A stretch of DNA of 64,000 nucleotides from Bacillus rhizoplanae (GTDB taxonomy: Bacteria; Bacillota; Bacilli; Bacillales; Bacillaceae_G), in contig NZ_CAKJTI010000006.1 in assembly GCF_917563915.1 (NCBI RefSeq), positions 140,886 through 204,885 of the forward strand. The letters are read 5' to 3'. Below, one piece after another: positions 54,063 through 62,976 of the stretch. A program made the position numbers and the translations under genes. How positions within the stretch are numbered: position 1 is the stretch's first letter; the number at the start of each line of letters is the position of its first letter. The notes beneath the pieces are model-generated. The model made no database searches, was not told the DNA's origin, and saw only the letters and a list, made by a program, of their open reading frames with translations.

Positions 54063-54525
54063 AGCGAAACTTCCTTTCGGAGCGTTCTTCTCCAAAAGGT
54101 TAGTTAAGCCAATCGGGCTCTTACAGACGGTTTGTTGTTTCTTCGTAGCTAAGCATCTTACCGACTGTTAGAGCGGGATAAAGTGAAACTTCCTTTTGGA
54201 GCGTTCTTCTCCAAAAGGTTAGTTGAACCAATCGGGTTCTTACAGACGGTTTGTTGTTTCTTCGTAGCTAAGCATCTTACCGACTGTTAGAGCGGGATAA
54301 AGCGAAACTTCCTTTTGGAGCGTTCTTCTCCAAAAGGTTAGTTGAACCTACGGGTTCTTACAGACGGTTTGTTGTTTCTTCGTAGCTAAGCATCTTACCG
54401 ACTGTTAGAGCGGGATAAAGCGAAACTTCCTTTTGGAGCGTTCTTCTCCAAAAGGTTAGTTGAACCTACGGAAGCTTGTCCCACGAGAGTTGTCTTAAGA
54501 ATAGTGTCCGTAAATAGCAGGAGAA
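54059..54525 (-). repeat. Tandem array of four bcr1-like units, period 119 bp
   Basis: Units begin AAAGYGAAACTTCC at 54061, 54180, 54299 and 54417 (119, 119 and 118 bp apart). Units 1-3 are nearly identical; unit 4 loses its second half after GAACCTACGG. The subfamily hairpin is CCTTTTGGAG-type, and the second helix is CAGTCGGT/ACCGTCTG. Each unit ends GAGCGGGATAAA, which is the start of the next. Confidence 0.95.
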
Positions 54526-54528
54526 AGA

Positions 54529-54583
54529 GGCTGATATCTAAAAGTTCATTGAAGTTGGACTTTTGAATATCGGCCTTTTTTTA
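54529..54583 (+). terminator. Terminator after the repeat array
   Basis: GGCTGATAT...ATATCGGCC with inner AAAGTTC/GACTTTT pairing is followed by TTTTTTT. Confidence 0.7.
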
Positions 54584-54652
54584 TCCCGCTATTCGCGGGC
54601 AGTAAGGCTCTCATCTTAAAGTTCTGAGAAATCAAAGAGGGTAGTTACTGCA
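54580..54652 (+). repeat. bcr1 fragment (5' half)
   Basis: TTTATCCCGCTATTCGCGGG followed by a diverged AAGGCTCTCATCTTAAAG and TTACTGC matches the first half only. It lies at the end of the terminator T-run. Confidence 0.75.
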
Positions 54653-54670
54653 CACATGCGACAGGTGTGT

Positions 54671-55510
54671 TCAATTTGCTAAGAAGGTCATAATTTCTTC
54701 ATATACGTGTTCCGGCTTTTCTTCTGGTAATAGATGTCCTGTGTTTTCATAAGAGATAAAGTGTGAATGCTGCAGGTCATTGTGTAATCGGTGTCCAACA
54801 TTAATAGGAACAACACGATCTTTTTCTCCCCAAATAAGCAAAGTAGGTGTTTTAATTTTTTGTAGTTCTTTTGATGTTAAGTCTCCTTCGCGATCTCGAA
54901 TCATACGGGTTAGTGCAGGAAAGATGCGATTATCATAAAAAGGTGCTGCATAGCCTTGCATCATTTCGTCATCGATTAAAGAATGATCGTGAACAACATT
55001 CATTAAATTATAGATGATGCCTCGTCGTATAATCCAATTTTTTACGTATAAATGAAAGAACGGTAAATAAGAAGTGTAGATAAGCGGCAAATTTGCTCGT
55101 GATAAATAGCTTGAACTGCATAAAAGAACTGTCTTTTGAATTAAATCAGGCCGCAACCGGCTTATATATAACGCAATTTGTCCGCCCATTGAATGCCCTA
55201 CTAAAATAACGTTTTTTTTCTGTAAATGTTCGATGAGTTCAATAACAATCGTTGCGAGGTTTTGATAAGAATATGTGAAATGAAATGGTTTATCACTTTT
55301 TCCAAATGGCGGTAAATCTAGAGCAATCACGTTCCCTTGCTGAGCTAAAAGCGGAATGAGCCGCCGATAGCTAAAGGTCGAAGAGAGAAAGCCATGAATT
55401 AAAACAAATGTTGGTTTTTCTTCTGCACAAAAAGACTGATAGAGCTCATAATGAACCGTAATCCCTCTTGTAGAAAAGGTGAAGTGAGGGAGTTGAACTT
55501 CGTTTTCCAT
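54671..55510 (-). CDS. yugF: Alpha/beta hydrolase YugF
   Basis: This 279-aa hydrolase has the nucleophile elbow VGHSMGGQ (Ser ~99), acid WGEKDRVVP (~residue 226) and base His in NTGHLLPEEKP (~256). The oxyanion region LIHGFLSS is near residue 39. Substrate unknown. I chose ATG 55510, eight bases after GGAG; two upstream starts overlap that site. Its place in the yug cluster gives the name. Confidence 0.85.
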   Translation of the reverse strand: MENEVQLPHFTFSTRGITVHYELYQSFCAEEKPTFVLIHGFLSSTFSYRRLIPLLAQQGNVIALDLPPFGKSDKPFHFTYSYQNLATIVIELIEHLQKKNVILVGHSMGGQIALYISRLRPDLIQKTVLLCSSSYLSRANLPLIYTSYLPFFHLYVKNWIIRRGIIYNLMNVVHDHSLIDDEMMQGYAAPFYDNRIFPALTRMIRDREGDLTSKELQKIKTPTLLIWGEKDRVVPINVGHRLHNDLQHSHFISYENTGHLLPEEKPEHVYEEIMTFLAN

Positions 55511-55601
55511 CTTCATCACTCCGTTGTTTTTTGTTCATATCATCTCCTTGTTAGGGGAAATTATCCCGTGGAAGAAGGGAAAGCAGGAAGAAAACCAAAT
55601 G

Positions 55602-55645
55602 TATAAAAAAAGACAAAACCACCGTGATGTGGTCTTGTCTTTTTG
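55602..55645 (-). terminator. Terminator of the D-2-hydroxyacid dehydrogenase gene
   Basis: AAGACAAAACCAC and GTGGTCTTGTCTT pair (one G-U) and T-runs follow on the minus strand. Confidence 0.85.
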
Positions 55646-55649
55646 TTGA

Positions 55650-56618
55650 TCATTTCAGTTCATTGACGAGATTTGGAGGGGTATTCCCTTGCAGTCCGGC
55701 TACTAAGTTTTTTGCTGCTGTCATCGCCATGTTTTGGCGTGTTTTTAACGTTGCGGAACCAATGTGAGGGAGCGTAACGACATTTGGCAGAGATAACAAT
55801 GGGTTATCCTTTTCAATTGGTTCTTGTGTAAACGTATCAATGCCTGCGGCGAAAATTTTCTTTTGCTGCAATGCTTCAATTAATGCTGTTTCATTTACCG
55901 TTTTACCCCGAGACGCATTAATAAAAACAGCTGTTTTTTTCATTACATTAAATTCTTTTTCTCCAATTAAATGATAAGTTTCTTCTGTTAATGGCGTAAG
56001 TAGAACGATAAAATCTGCTTTTTGTAGTAACGTTTCTAATTCGCAATATGTTGCACCAAGCTCTCGTTCTGCTTTTTCCTTGCGGCTCCGATTGTAGTAT
56101 AAAACGTCCATATCGAATCCGAATTTCGCACGTTTGGCAACGACTTCTCCGATGCGACCCATGCCGATGATTCCGATTGTTTGATGGTGAACGTCTAAGC
56201 CGAAATGTTCTTTGTTAATTTCTGCATTCCATTCTCCAGATTTCACGTAACAATCAAGCTCGCAAACACGGCGAGAGGCAGATAGCATTAATGCAAATAC
56301 AAGATCAGCGACAGTATCATCTAACACGTACGGTGTATTTGTTCCGATTATTTTTCTTTTTTTCATAGCTTCGATATCGAAGTTGTCATAGCCGACAGAA
56401 ATATTACTTACTACTTTCAACTGCGGAGCTGCTTGGAGTAATTCTTCATCAATGATTGCCCCGAAATTTAATAGTCCATGTGCATCTTTTACTTTTTCTA
56501 ATAGTACGTGGCGCGGGATTTTTTCGTTTTCATCCCATGCCTCATATTCATAATGCTCAGCAATGTATTCTTCAACAAAGGCAGGAACTTGTTCTGCAAT
56601 GTATACTCTTTGTTTCAT
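55650..56618 (-). CDS. D-isomer 2-hydroxyacid dehydrogenase (glyoxylate/2-ketogluconate reductase type)
   Basis: This 322-aa enzyme has the NAD loop GMGRIGEVVAKRAKFG near residue 151, the catalytic Arg in NASRGKTVNE (~235), Glu in TQEPIEKDNP (~264) and His in LPHIGSAT (~283). It would reduce a 2-keto acid; glyoxylate or 2-ketogluconate are likely for this class. ATG 56618 follows AAAAAGGGGATG. Confidence 0.88.
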   Translation of the reverse strand: MKQRVYIAEQVPAFVEEYIAEHYEYEAWDENEKIPRHVLLEKVKDAHGLLNFGAIIDEELLQAAPQLKVVSNISVGYDNFDIEAMKKRKIIGTNTPYVLDDTVADLVFALMLSASRRVCELDCYVKSGEWNAEINKEHFGLDVHHQTIGIIGMGRIGEVVAKRAKFGFDMDVLYYNRSRKEKAERELGATYCELETLLQKADFIVLLTPLTEETYHLIGEKEFNVMKKTAVFINASRGKTVNETALIEALQQKKIFAAGIDTFTQEPIEKDNPLLSLPNVVTLPHIGSATLKTRQNMAMTAAKNLVAGLQGNTPPNLVNELK

Positions 56619-56637
56619 GGTTTCATCCCCTTTTTAT

Positions 56638-56734
56638 ATTATCCCGCTACTTTTGGGCAGTAAGAGCCCGATTAGGCTGGCTTTCCATCAGTGGGGGATG
56701 AAGCAAAACCCCACTGATGGAAGTTTCACTTTAT
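56638..56734 (+). repeat. bcr1 element, short form, first of a head-to-tail pair
   Basis: It ends ATGGAAGTTTCACTTTAT and shares this TTTAT with the next element. Its start is ATTATCCCGC and a middle piece is missing. Confidence 0.8.
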
Positions 56735-56851
56735 CCCGCTCTAACGGACGCTATTTCTTAAAGCCTTTTCGTGGAAGGAGCGTCCGTAAGAGCCCGATTG
56801 GCTCAACTAACCTTTCGGAGAAGAACGCTCCAAAAGGAAGTTTCACTTTAT
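56730..56851 (+). repeat. bcr1-like element, CTTTTGGAG subfamily, second of pair
   Basis: It starts TTTATCCCGCTCTAACGGAC and ends TTTCACTTTAT. P1 is CGGACGCT/AGCGTCCG and P2 is CTTTCGGAG/CTCCAAAAGG. The core is AGAGCCCGATTGGCTCAACT. Confidence 0.9.
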
Positions 56852-56941
56852 TGTTACATAATTATCTGAAAAAATCTTCTTTTCAAACAGGAAAAGCTGT
56901 CTGTATAATTTAGAAAATACACAAAAAGAGAAAGGGCGAGT

Positions 56942-57439
56942 ATGATGACAGAAAAAGAATTAGAATTGTTAGCCTGTCTTGAAAAGAGTAGCCGATTATC
57001 TGAAGAAACATTAGCCAAAATGTTAAACATAGATGTAGAAGAAGTGATAACGATCCTTGAAAAATTAGAAAAAGAAAAAGTGATTGTAGATTATGTTACG
57101 CTGATTGATTGGACAAAGGTAAAAGAACATACAGGTTTAACAGCAATGATTGATGTGAAAGTTACACCGAAGCACGGCGTTGGATTTGACGCGGTAGCGG
57201 AGCAAATTTACCGATATCCAGAGGTGAAGTCAGTTTATTTAATGTCAGGTACATATGACCTTTCCATTACTGTAGAAGGAAAAGGGATGGCTGAAGTTGC
57301 GACATTTGTAGCGGAAAAGTTAGCGACAATTGAATCTGTTGTATCGACGACAACGCATTTTATTTTGAAAAAGTATAAACATGAAGGAATTATATATGAA
57401 AACAAAGATGATGATAAGCGAATTGTGGTGGTACCATGA
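56942..57439 (+). CDS. alaR: Lrp/AsnC family transcriptional regulator AlaR
   Basis: This 165-aa regulator has an N-terminal helix-turn-helix (residues ~5-50) and a C-terminal RAM/ferredoxin-like effector domain (VYLMSGTYDLSITVEG near residue 100). It overlaps the alaT aminotransferase start by 4 bp (ATGA), the alaR-alaT order of B. subtilis, so it likely controls alanine synthesis genes. ATG 56942 follows AAAGGGCGAG. Confidence 0.88.
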   Translation: MMTEKELELLACLEKSSRLSEETLAKMLNIDVEEVITILEKLEKEKVIVDYVTLIDWTKVKEHTGLTAMIDVKVTPKHGVGFDAVAEQIYRYPEVKSVYLMSGTYDLSITVEGKGMAEVATFVAEKLATIESVVSTTTHFILKKYKHEGIIYENKDDDKRIVVVP

Positions 57440-58626
57440 GTAAATTTGAATTATCAAAAGTAGCACAATCTTTACAACCGTCCGGTATTCGTAAATTTTT
57501 TGATTTAGCGGCGGGTATGAAAGGTGTTATTTCATTAGGTGTTGGCGAGCCGGACTTTGTAACGCCTTGGAATGTAAGGCAAGCTTGCATTCGTTCATTA
57601 GAAGAAGGATATACGGCATATACTGCGAATGCTGGATTATTAGAGCTTCGCGAAGAAATTGCAAAATATTTAGAAAAACAATTTGCAGTATCTTATGATC
57701 CAAAAGAAGAAATTATTGTAACGGTTGGGGCAAGTCAGGCGTTAGATGTAGCGATGCGTGCAATTGTAAATCCTGGTGATGAAGTTATTATTATTGAACC
57801 AAGCTTTGTATCATATGCACCGCTTGTTACGCTGGCTGGCGGGGTACCTGTACCTATTTCTACATCTCCAACCGATGAATTTAAAGTACAGCCGGAGCAG
57901 ATTGAAGCTGCCATTACATCGAACACGAAAGCGATTTTATTATGTTCGCCAAACAATCCGACAGGAACGCTCTTAAATAAAGAAGAATTAGAAAAACTTG
58001 CGGTCATTATAGAGAAATACAATTTAATCGTACTATCCGATGAGATTTATGCAGAGCTTGTCTATGATGAGACATATACAAGCTTTGCGAGCGTGAAACA
58101 TATGCGTGATCATACAATTTTAATCTCTGGTTTTTCAAAAGGGTTTGCGATGACAGGTTGGCGCCTTGGTTTGATCGCAGCCCCTCAACATTTTGCGGAA
58201 TTGATGTTAAAGATCCATCAATATTCTATGATGTGTGCGCCGACGATGTCGCAATTTGCAGCATTAGAAGCACTTCGCTCTGGAGAACAAGAAGTTGTTC
58301 GAATGCGTGAGAGCTATAAACAACGCCGAAACTTTATGGCGACTTCATTTAATGAAATGGGACTAGATTGTCATATGCCAGGCGGAGCATTCTATGTATT
58401 TCCTTCAATTCGTTCAACAGGATTATCTTCGGCGGAATTTGCCGAACGTTTATTATTAGCGGAAAAAGTCGCTGTTGTACCTGGAAGTGTGTTTGGCGAG
58501 GGCGGAGAAGGATTTATTCGCTGTTCATACGCAACATCACTTGAACAACTTATGGAAGCGATGAAACGCATGAAACGATTTATGGAGAACGAAAAAAGGA
58601 CAAAACATAATACGTTTTGTCCATAA
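57436..58626 (+). CDS. alaT: Alanine-type aminotransferase AlaT
   Basis: This 396-aa fold-type I transaminase has SGFSKGFAMTGWRLG (PLP Lys ~237), NNPTGTLL near residue 175, SDEIYAELVYD near 203 and RCSYATS at the C-terminus. It is translationally coupled to alaR. The last codons form a GGACAAAAC/GTTTTGTCC hairpin without a T-run, perhaps a weak terminator or an mRNA end stabiliser. Confidence 0.9.
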   Translation: MSKFELSKVAQSLQPSGIRKFFDLAAGMKGVISLGVGEPDFVTPWNVRQACIRSLEEGYTAYTANAGLLELREEIAKYLEKQFAVSYDPKEEIIVTVGASQALDVAMRAIVNPGDEVIIIEPSFVSYAPLVTLAGGVPVPISTSPTDEFKVQPEQIEAAITSNTKAILLCSPNNPTGTLLNKEELEKLAVIIEKYNLIVLSDEIYAELVYDETYTSFASVKHMRDHTILISGFSKGFAMTGWRLGLIAAPQHFAELMLKIHQYSMMCAPTMSQFAALEALRSGEQEVVRMRESYKQRRNFMATSFNEMGLDCHMPGGAFYVFPSIRSTGLSSAEFAERLLLAEKVAVVPGSVFGEGGEGFIRCSYATSLEQLMEAMKRMKRFMENEKRTKHNTFCP

Positions 58627-58783
58627 AAGGGGGGGAATACTAGAAAGCCATGTGTTAGTATTTTATCCTGACATTTGAAGATTTATACATGTTAAGGAAA
58701 ATTTTTTCATGATTTTTGAATGAAATGTTAGTAAGTGGTATAATTTACTAATACAAAAGGTAAAACATATGGGAGTGTTTCTT

Positions 58784-59128
58784 ATGTCAGACAAATACAC
58801 AACAGGAGTGGTTGTGAAGGGAAAAGTGACAGGAATTCAAGATTACGGTGCATTCGTTGCATTAGATGAAGAAACGCAAGGTCTTGTGCATATATCTGAA
58901 ATTACAAATGGGTATGTGAAAGATATTCATGATTTTTTAAAAGTTGGGGATGCAGTAGAAGTAAAGGTGCTTTCAGTTAATAGAGAGAACGGAAAAATGA
59001 GTCTATCATTGAAGGCTGCCAAACGTAAACAAGGAAAAGTGCGTATACCGAATCCTTCTGCAAATGGATTTAACACATTGCGAGAAAAGTTAACAGAGTG
59101 GATTGAAGAATCTCAAATCACAAAATAA
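58784..59128 (+). CDS. yugI: S1 RNA-binding domain protein YugI
   Basis: This 114-aa protein is an S1 domain (VVKGKVTGIQDYGAFVALDE; GLVHISEITNGYV; VKVLSVNRENGKMSLSLKA) plus a short basic tail. It corresponds to B. subtilis YugI/general stress protein 13, which associates with ribosomes. I chose ATG 58784, nine bases after GGGAGTG. It has its own terminator. Confidence 0.92.
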   Translation: MSDKYTTGVVVKGKVTGIQDYGAFVALDEETQGLVHISEITNGYVKDIHDFLKVGDAVEVKVLSVNRENGKMSLSLKAAKRKQGKVRIPNPSANGFNTLREKLTEWIEESQITK

Positions 59129-59158
59129 AAGCAGGGAGCATAGCTCTCTGCTTTTATT
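59127..59158 (+). terminator. Terminator of yugI
   Basis: AAAGCAGGGAGC and GCTCTCTGCTTT pair around ATA, followed by TATTTC. Confidence 0.8.
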
Positions 59159-59284
59159 TCTTGTTCACCAAATAATCGGTGAATGTGATACATTATGATA
59201 TAAAATAATCAAACATTTCTTTTGCTGCATTTGTAATCAGTATAAAGAAACATCCGTATGTCAGAAGTTAGTAAAGCATCATAG

Positions 59285-59314
59285 ATCTCCACTTGTGTGA
59301 AAACAAGTGGAGAT
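59285..59314. repeat. 11-bp hairpin between yugI and yuzA
   Basis: ATCTCCACTTG and CAAGTGGAGAT form a perfect stem around TGTGAAAA. There is no clear T-run in either direction; it may be a weak terminator for yuzA. Confidence 0.6.
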
Positions 59315-59351
59315 GCATGTTTTATAATATCATTTTAGAATGCTATTAGAT

Positions 59352-59585
59352 TTATCGTACTTCACGTGCTTCTGGGTGTGTTCCAAGTTCTTCAGAAGGT
59401 TTAAATAATAAGCCAAGGTTAATTAAACCTGAAATACCCACAATACCATAGATAATTCGAGCAAGTGCTGTATCTTGCCCTCCGAAGATAGCTGCTACTA
59501 AATCGAATTGAAAGAAACCAATGAGTCCCCAGTTTACTGCGCCGATAATCGTAAATACTAAGGCAATGCGTTGTAATGTACTCAT
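59352..59585 (-). CDS. yuzA: DUF378 membrane protein YuzA
   Basis: This 77-aa protein has two helices (residues ~4-22 and ~42-62) with the motif GAVNWGLIGFFQFDLVAAIFG, typical of the DUF378 family. Function unknown. ATG 59585 follows GGAGGG; the in-frame upstream sequence is non-conserved. Its neighbours yugI and pgi match the B. subtilis order. Confidence 0.88.
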   Translation of the reverse strand: MSTLQRIALVFTIIGAVNWGLIGFFQFDLVAAIFGGQDTALARIIYGIVGISGLINLGLLFKPSEELGTHPEAREVR

Positions 59586-59866
59586 TTTAAGCAGTCCCTC
59601 CTTAAATGATGAAGCAAAAACGAGATACATTTGCTCGTTTAATGAAGCTTCCTTTATAGAATGGATACCTTTTGTTGTTCTTATACCCAAAAAATTAAAA
59701 TTTCTCATTGTATACTTGTCTAGACCGAAAAAAATGGAAGTTATGACGATTTTGTAAAAAAAATAAAATGGCTACGCTTACAATTTGTAGTTCGCTTGAT
59801 TTACAACTGTGGTTTCGCTAAAGTGAAGACAGAAATACATATACATATTGTATTGGAGGGAAAAAG

Positions 59867-61219
59867 ATGAGCACACATGTAACGTTTGACTATTCAAAGG
59901 CGTTATCGTTCATCAGTGAACAAGAATTAACATATTTACGTGATGCAGTAAAAGTATCACACCATGCAATTCATGAAAAAACAGGAGCAGGAAATGACTT
60001 CTTAGGTTGGGTAGAACTTCCGCTTGCATACGATAAAGAGGAATTTGCTCGCATTCAAAAATGCGCTGAGAAAATTAAAAATGACTCTGACATTTTACTT
60101 GTTATTGGGATTGGTGGTTCTTACTTAGGAGCGCGAGCAGCAATTGAAATGCTAAACCATTCTTTCTACAACACGCTGTCTAAAGAACAACGCAAAACTC
60201 CACAAGTGCTATTTGTTGGACAAAACATTAGCTCCACTTACATGAAAGATTTAATGGATGTATTAGAAGGTAAGGACTTCTCTGTTAACGTTATTTCTAA
60301 ATCAGGTACAACAACAGAGCCTGCAATTGCATTCCGCATTTTCCGTAAGCTATTAGAAGAGAAATACGGAAAAGAAGAAGCGCGTAAACGTATTTATGCA
60401 ACGACAGATAAAGCGCGCGGTGCTTTAAAAACATTAGCTGACGAAGAAGGATACGAAACATTCGTGATTCCAGATGATGTTGGTGGTCGCTTCTCTGTAT
60501 TAACACCAGTTGGTTTATTGCCGATTGCTGTAAGTGGTTTAAATATTGAAGAAATGATGCAAGGGGCAGCTGCAGCTAGTGATGATTTTGCGAAATCAGA
60601 ACTTGAAGAAAATCCAGCTTATCAATATGCAGTTGTACGCAATGCTTTATACAATAAAGGTAAAACAATTGAAATGCTTGTTAACTACGAACCAGCACTT
60701 CAATATTTTGCTGAATGGTGGAAACAATTATTTGGTGAGAGTGAAGGAAAAGATCAAAAAGGTATTTTCCCATCTTCTGCAAACTTCTCAACTGACCTGC
60801 ATTCTTTAGGTCAATACATTCAAGAAGGACGCCGTGATCTATTTGAAACAGTTCTAAAAGTAGGAAAATCTACACACGAACTAAAAATTGAATTAGATGA
60901 GAACGATTTAGATGGATTAAATTACCTTGCTGGTGAAACAGTGGACTTTGTTAACACAAAAGCATACGAAGGAACATTGCTTGCACATAGCGATGGCGGT
61001 GTACCAAACTTAATCGTCAATATTCCTGAACTAAATGAGTATACATTCGGTTATCTTGTATACTTCTTCGAAAAAGCATGTGCGATGAGCGGCTACTTAT
61101 TAGGCGTAAATCCATTTGACCAACCAGGCGTAGAAGCATATAAGAAAAACATGTTCGCTCTACTTGGAAAACCAGGATTCGAAGAACTAAAAGCAGAACT
61201 AGAAGAACGTTTGAAATAA
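59867..61219 (+). CDS. pgi: Glucose-6-phosphate isomerase
   Basis: This 450-aa glycolytic enzyme interconverts glucose-6-P and fructose-6-P. Signatures are [18 protein letters not shown] near residue 204 and [11 protein letters not shown] with [10 protein letters not shown] near residues 352-385; [11 protein letters not shown] near residue 83 is also typical. ATG 59867 follows TGGAGGG. A terminator follows. Confidence 0.96.
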   Translation: MSTHVTFDYSKALSFISEQELTYLRDAVKVSHHAIHEKTGAGNDFLGWVELPLAYDKEEFARIQKCAEKIKNDSDILLVIGIGGSYLGARAAIEMLNHSFYNTLSKEQRKTPQVLFVGQNISSTYMKDLMDVLEGKDFSVNVISKSGTTTEPAIAFRIFRKLLEEKYGKEEARKRIYATTDKARGALKTLADEEGYETFVIPDDVGGRFSVLTPVGLLPIAVSGLNIEEMMQGAAAASDDFAKSELEENPAYQYAVVRNALYNKGKTIEMLVNYEPALQYFAEWWKQLFGESEGKDQKGIFPSSANFSTDLHSLGQYIQEGRRDLFETVLKVGKSTHELKIELDENDLDGLNYLAGETVDFVNTKAYEGTLLAHSDGGVPNLIVNIPELNEYTFGYLVYFFEKACAMSGYLLGVNPFDQPGVEAYKKNMFALLGKPGFEELKAELEERLK

Positions 61220-61254
61220 GAAAAGCTGTTGGGATTATCCCAACAGCTTTTTTT
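61219..61254 (+). terminator. Terminator of pgi
   Basis: AAAAGCTGTTGGGAT and ATCCCAACAGCTTTT pair around T, followed by TTTT. Confidence 0.9.
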
Positions 61255-61267
61255 TGATGAATGTGCG

Positions 61268-61440
61268 TGTGTGTCGAATATTGCCGAAGGGTCTTTATCC
61301 CGCATTAACGGGCAGTAAAGGATGGAGAAGAGCGGGGAAGAAAACTGCCCGTAAAAGCCCGATTGGTTCAACTAACCATCAGTGAGAAAAGCGTCACTGA
61401 TGGAAGTTTCACTTTATCTCATGTCGAAGCGCCGATATAT
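61268..61440 (+). repeat. Second repeat family, copy interrupted by bcr1
   Basis: GTGTGTCGAATATTGCCGAA(GGGTCTTTAT) on the left and CTCATGTCGAAGCGCCGATA on the right of the bcr1 match 12368-12440. Confidence 0.85.
61294..61417 (+). repeat. bcr1 element, 124-bp form, nested
   Basis: Nearly identical to the 40595 copy, in the same target sequence at the same position, bounded by TTTAT. Confidence 0.93.
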
Positions 61441-61488
61441 GGAGCACGAATTGGGTATGCTAAAAAAAATCTAGAAAGGATGATACAT

Positions 61489-61899
61489 TTGATTCCGATT
61501 CATTCAAAGTTAGAAGGACAAACATTTGCTCTCTTCAAGTTAGAAGAAATATTAAAGCCGCTCGGTTATACAATCGGTGGGAATTGGGATTATGAGAAAG
61601 GGTGTTTTGATTATAAGATAGATGAGGAAGATGGATATCAATTTTTACGATTACCGTTTACAGCAGTTGAAGGAGAGCTTGATGTAAACGGAGTTATAGT
61701 TCGTCTTGATACACCTTATCTTCTTTCGCATGTGTACCAAGATGAACTAGATGATGAGGTGAATACATTCACAGCAGGCTTATCGTCTTTCGATCAGTTT
61801 GCAGAACCGAAAGATGCAGATGGGGACATGCAAGCTAAATATATTGATATTGGTAAAGCTATAGTTCGAGAGTTAGAAGAATATCTCTTTAATGTTTAA
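61489..61899 (+). CDS. yugN: YugN-like protein
   Basis: This 136-aa cytoplasmic protein begins (M)IPIHSKLEGQTFALFKLE with TTG as start, eight bases after AAAGGA. ATG 61480 overlaps the ribosome site. GYTIGGNWDYEKGCFDYKID near residue 35 and the C-terminal Q-F-AEPKDADGD pattern match YugN of B. subtilis. Function unknown. It overlaps the yugO gene end by 11 bp in convergent orientation. Confidence 0.82.
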   Translation: MIPIHSKLEGQTFALFKLEEILKPLGYTIGGNWDYEKGCFDYKIDEEDGYQFLRLPFTAVEGELDVNGVIVRLDTPYLLSHVYQDELDDEVNTFTAGLSSFDQFAEPKDADGDMQAKYIDIGKAIVRELEEYLFNV

Positions 61900-62884
61900 T
61901 GACAATGAGTGAATCATTTTCTTGCAGAGTAAATGAGTGAACTGGATTTATGTGATATTGTCCGTCGCGTTGTATACCAAGTAATAGTATATTTTGTTTT
62001 AATAAAGCACTGTTACAATATTCGAATGTTTCACCAGCGTATGTCTGAGGAATATGCGTAAGCTGCAATTTATTTGTAGTAATTTCATTATAAATTGTAA
62101 ACAGCACCTCTGAAATCGAAGGAAATAATAGTGAAGCGGTAAATATATAACTTGTTAATTTATTTCCTTCAATAATTTCTGTCGCCCCAGCTCGGTTTGC
62201 ATTTCGAACTTGATCGGACGTCAGCATTTCAACAATACAATAAATATTTGGATGTAATCCTTTCGCTGTTAAAATGGTTAGAATAGATTGTGTATCAGCA
62301 GAACTCTCACTTTTCTCTTTATCAGCTGTAATCAAAATTGTATGTGCGGTACGAATGTTTGCTTTGAGTAAAATATGATCATGATGAGGACAGCCTTTAA
62401 TAAATTGTAAATGATGAAATGATTTTGGGAGTAGAGGAAGTGTTTCATCTATAAGAACAATATCAAGGTTTGGTTGTAATACGTGCAATTGGCTTACAAC
62501 ATGCTTAACACGTTCGTTCCAACCGATAATAATCATATGACCATGACAAGAGGCAGCCTCTTCACCTTTTATTTTCATATATTGTTTACTAATCATTTCC
62601 GTAGCGAACGATACCATATAATAGGAGCCGAATCCAGTTCCTAATAAAATGAGAATAATTGCGAGTATTCTTCCATGTACACTGCGAGGAACGTAATCGC
62701 CGTATCCAACAGTGAACGTTGTGACAAGCGCCCACCATATACCGTCAAACCATGTTGGAAAGTGGATTGGTTCTAATTTGTGTATAAGAAATCCAAAGAA
62801 GATAATGAATCCAACAATTAAGGTAACCAATCGTAAAATGATAGAGTTGCGAAACGTGTCTAAAATACTACTTCTTGCATTCAA
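61889..62884 (-). CDS. yugO: Potassium channel with RCK domain, YugO
   Basis: This 331-aa channel has helix 1 (~residues 18-38), pore loop with the selectivity filter TTFTVGYGDYVP (~58-69), helix 2 (~78-98) and a cytoplasmic RCK/TrkA-N domain (IIIGWNERVKHVV near residue 118) with a TrkA-C-like end. YugO in B. subtilis mediates potassium signals in biofilms. I chose TTG 62884, nine bases after GGGGAGGAG; the longer TTG start includes that site. Confidence 0.88.
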   Translation of the reverse strand: MNARSSILDTFRNSIILRLVTLIVGFIIFFGFLIHKLEPIHFPTWFDGIWWALVTTFTVGYGDYVPRSVHGRILAIILILLGTGFGSYYMVSFATEMISKQYMKIKGEEAASCHGHMIIIGWNERVKHVVSQLHVLQPNLDIVLIDETLPLLPKSFHHLQFIKGCPHHDHILLKANIRTAHTILITADKEKSESSADTQSILTILTAKGLHPNIYCIVEMLTSDQVRNANRAGATEIIEGNKLTSYIFTASLLFPSISEVLFTIYNEITTNKLQLTHIPQTYAGETFEYCNSALLKQNILLLGIQRDGQYHINPVHSFTLQENDSLIVIKH

Positions 62885-62938
62885 TGTCTGCAGCTCCTCC
62901 CCAATCAATATGGTTATAGTGTTACCATTATAAAAAGA

Positions 62939-62976
62939 AGAAAAACCCCCTCATAGGAATAAGGGAGTCTTCACAT
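62939..62976 (-). terminator. Terminator of the MgtC-family gene
   Basis: On the minus strand CTCCCTTA and TATGAGGGGG pair, then TTTTTC. It overlaps the end of the coding sequence. Confidence 0.65.

Noticed and set aside
54059-54525. CRISPR-like array
   Set aside because: Units are 119 bp, directly adjacent and without spacers. They match bcr1-type elements, and no cas gene is near.
61363-61488. Longer yugN starting inside the bcr1 element
   Set aside because: The N-terminal 42 residues would be encoded by repeat sequence, and a TTG start with good spacing matches the family start.
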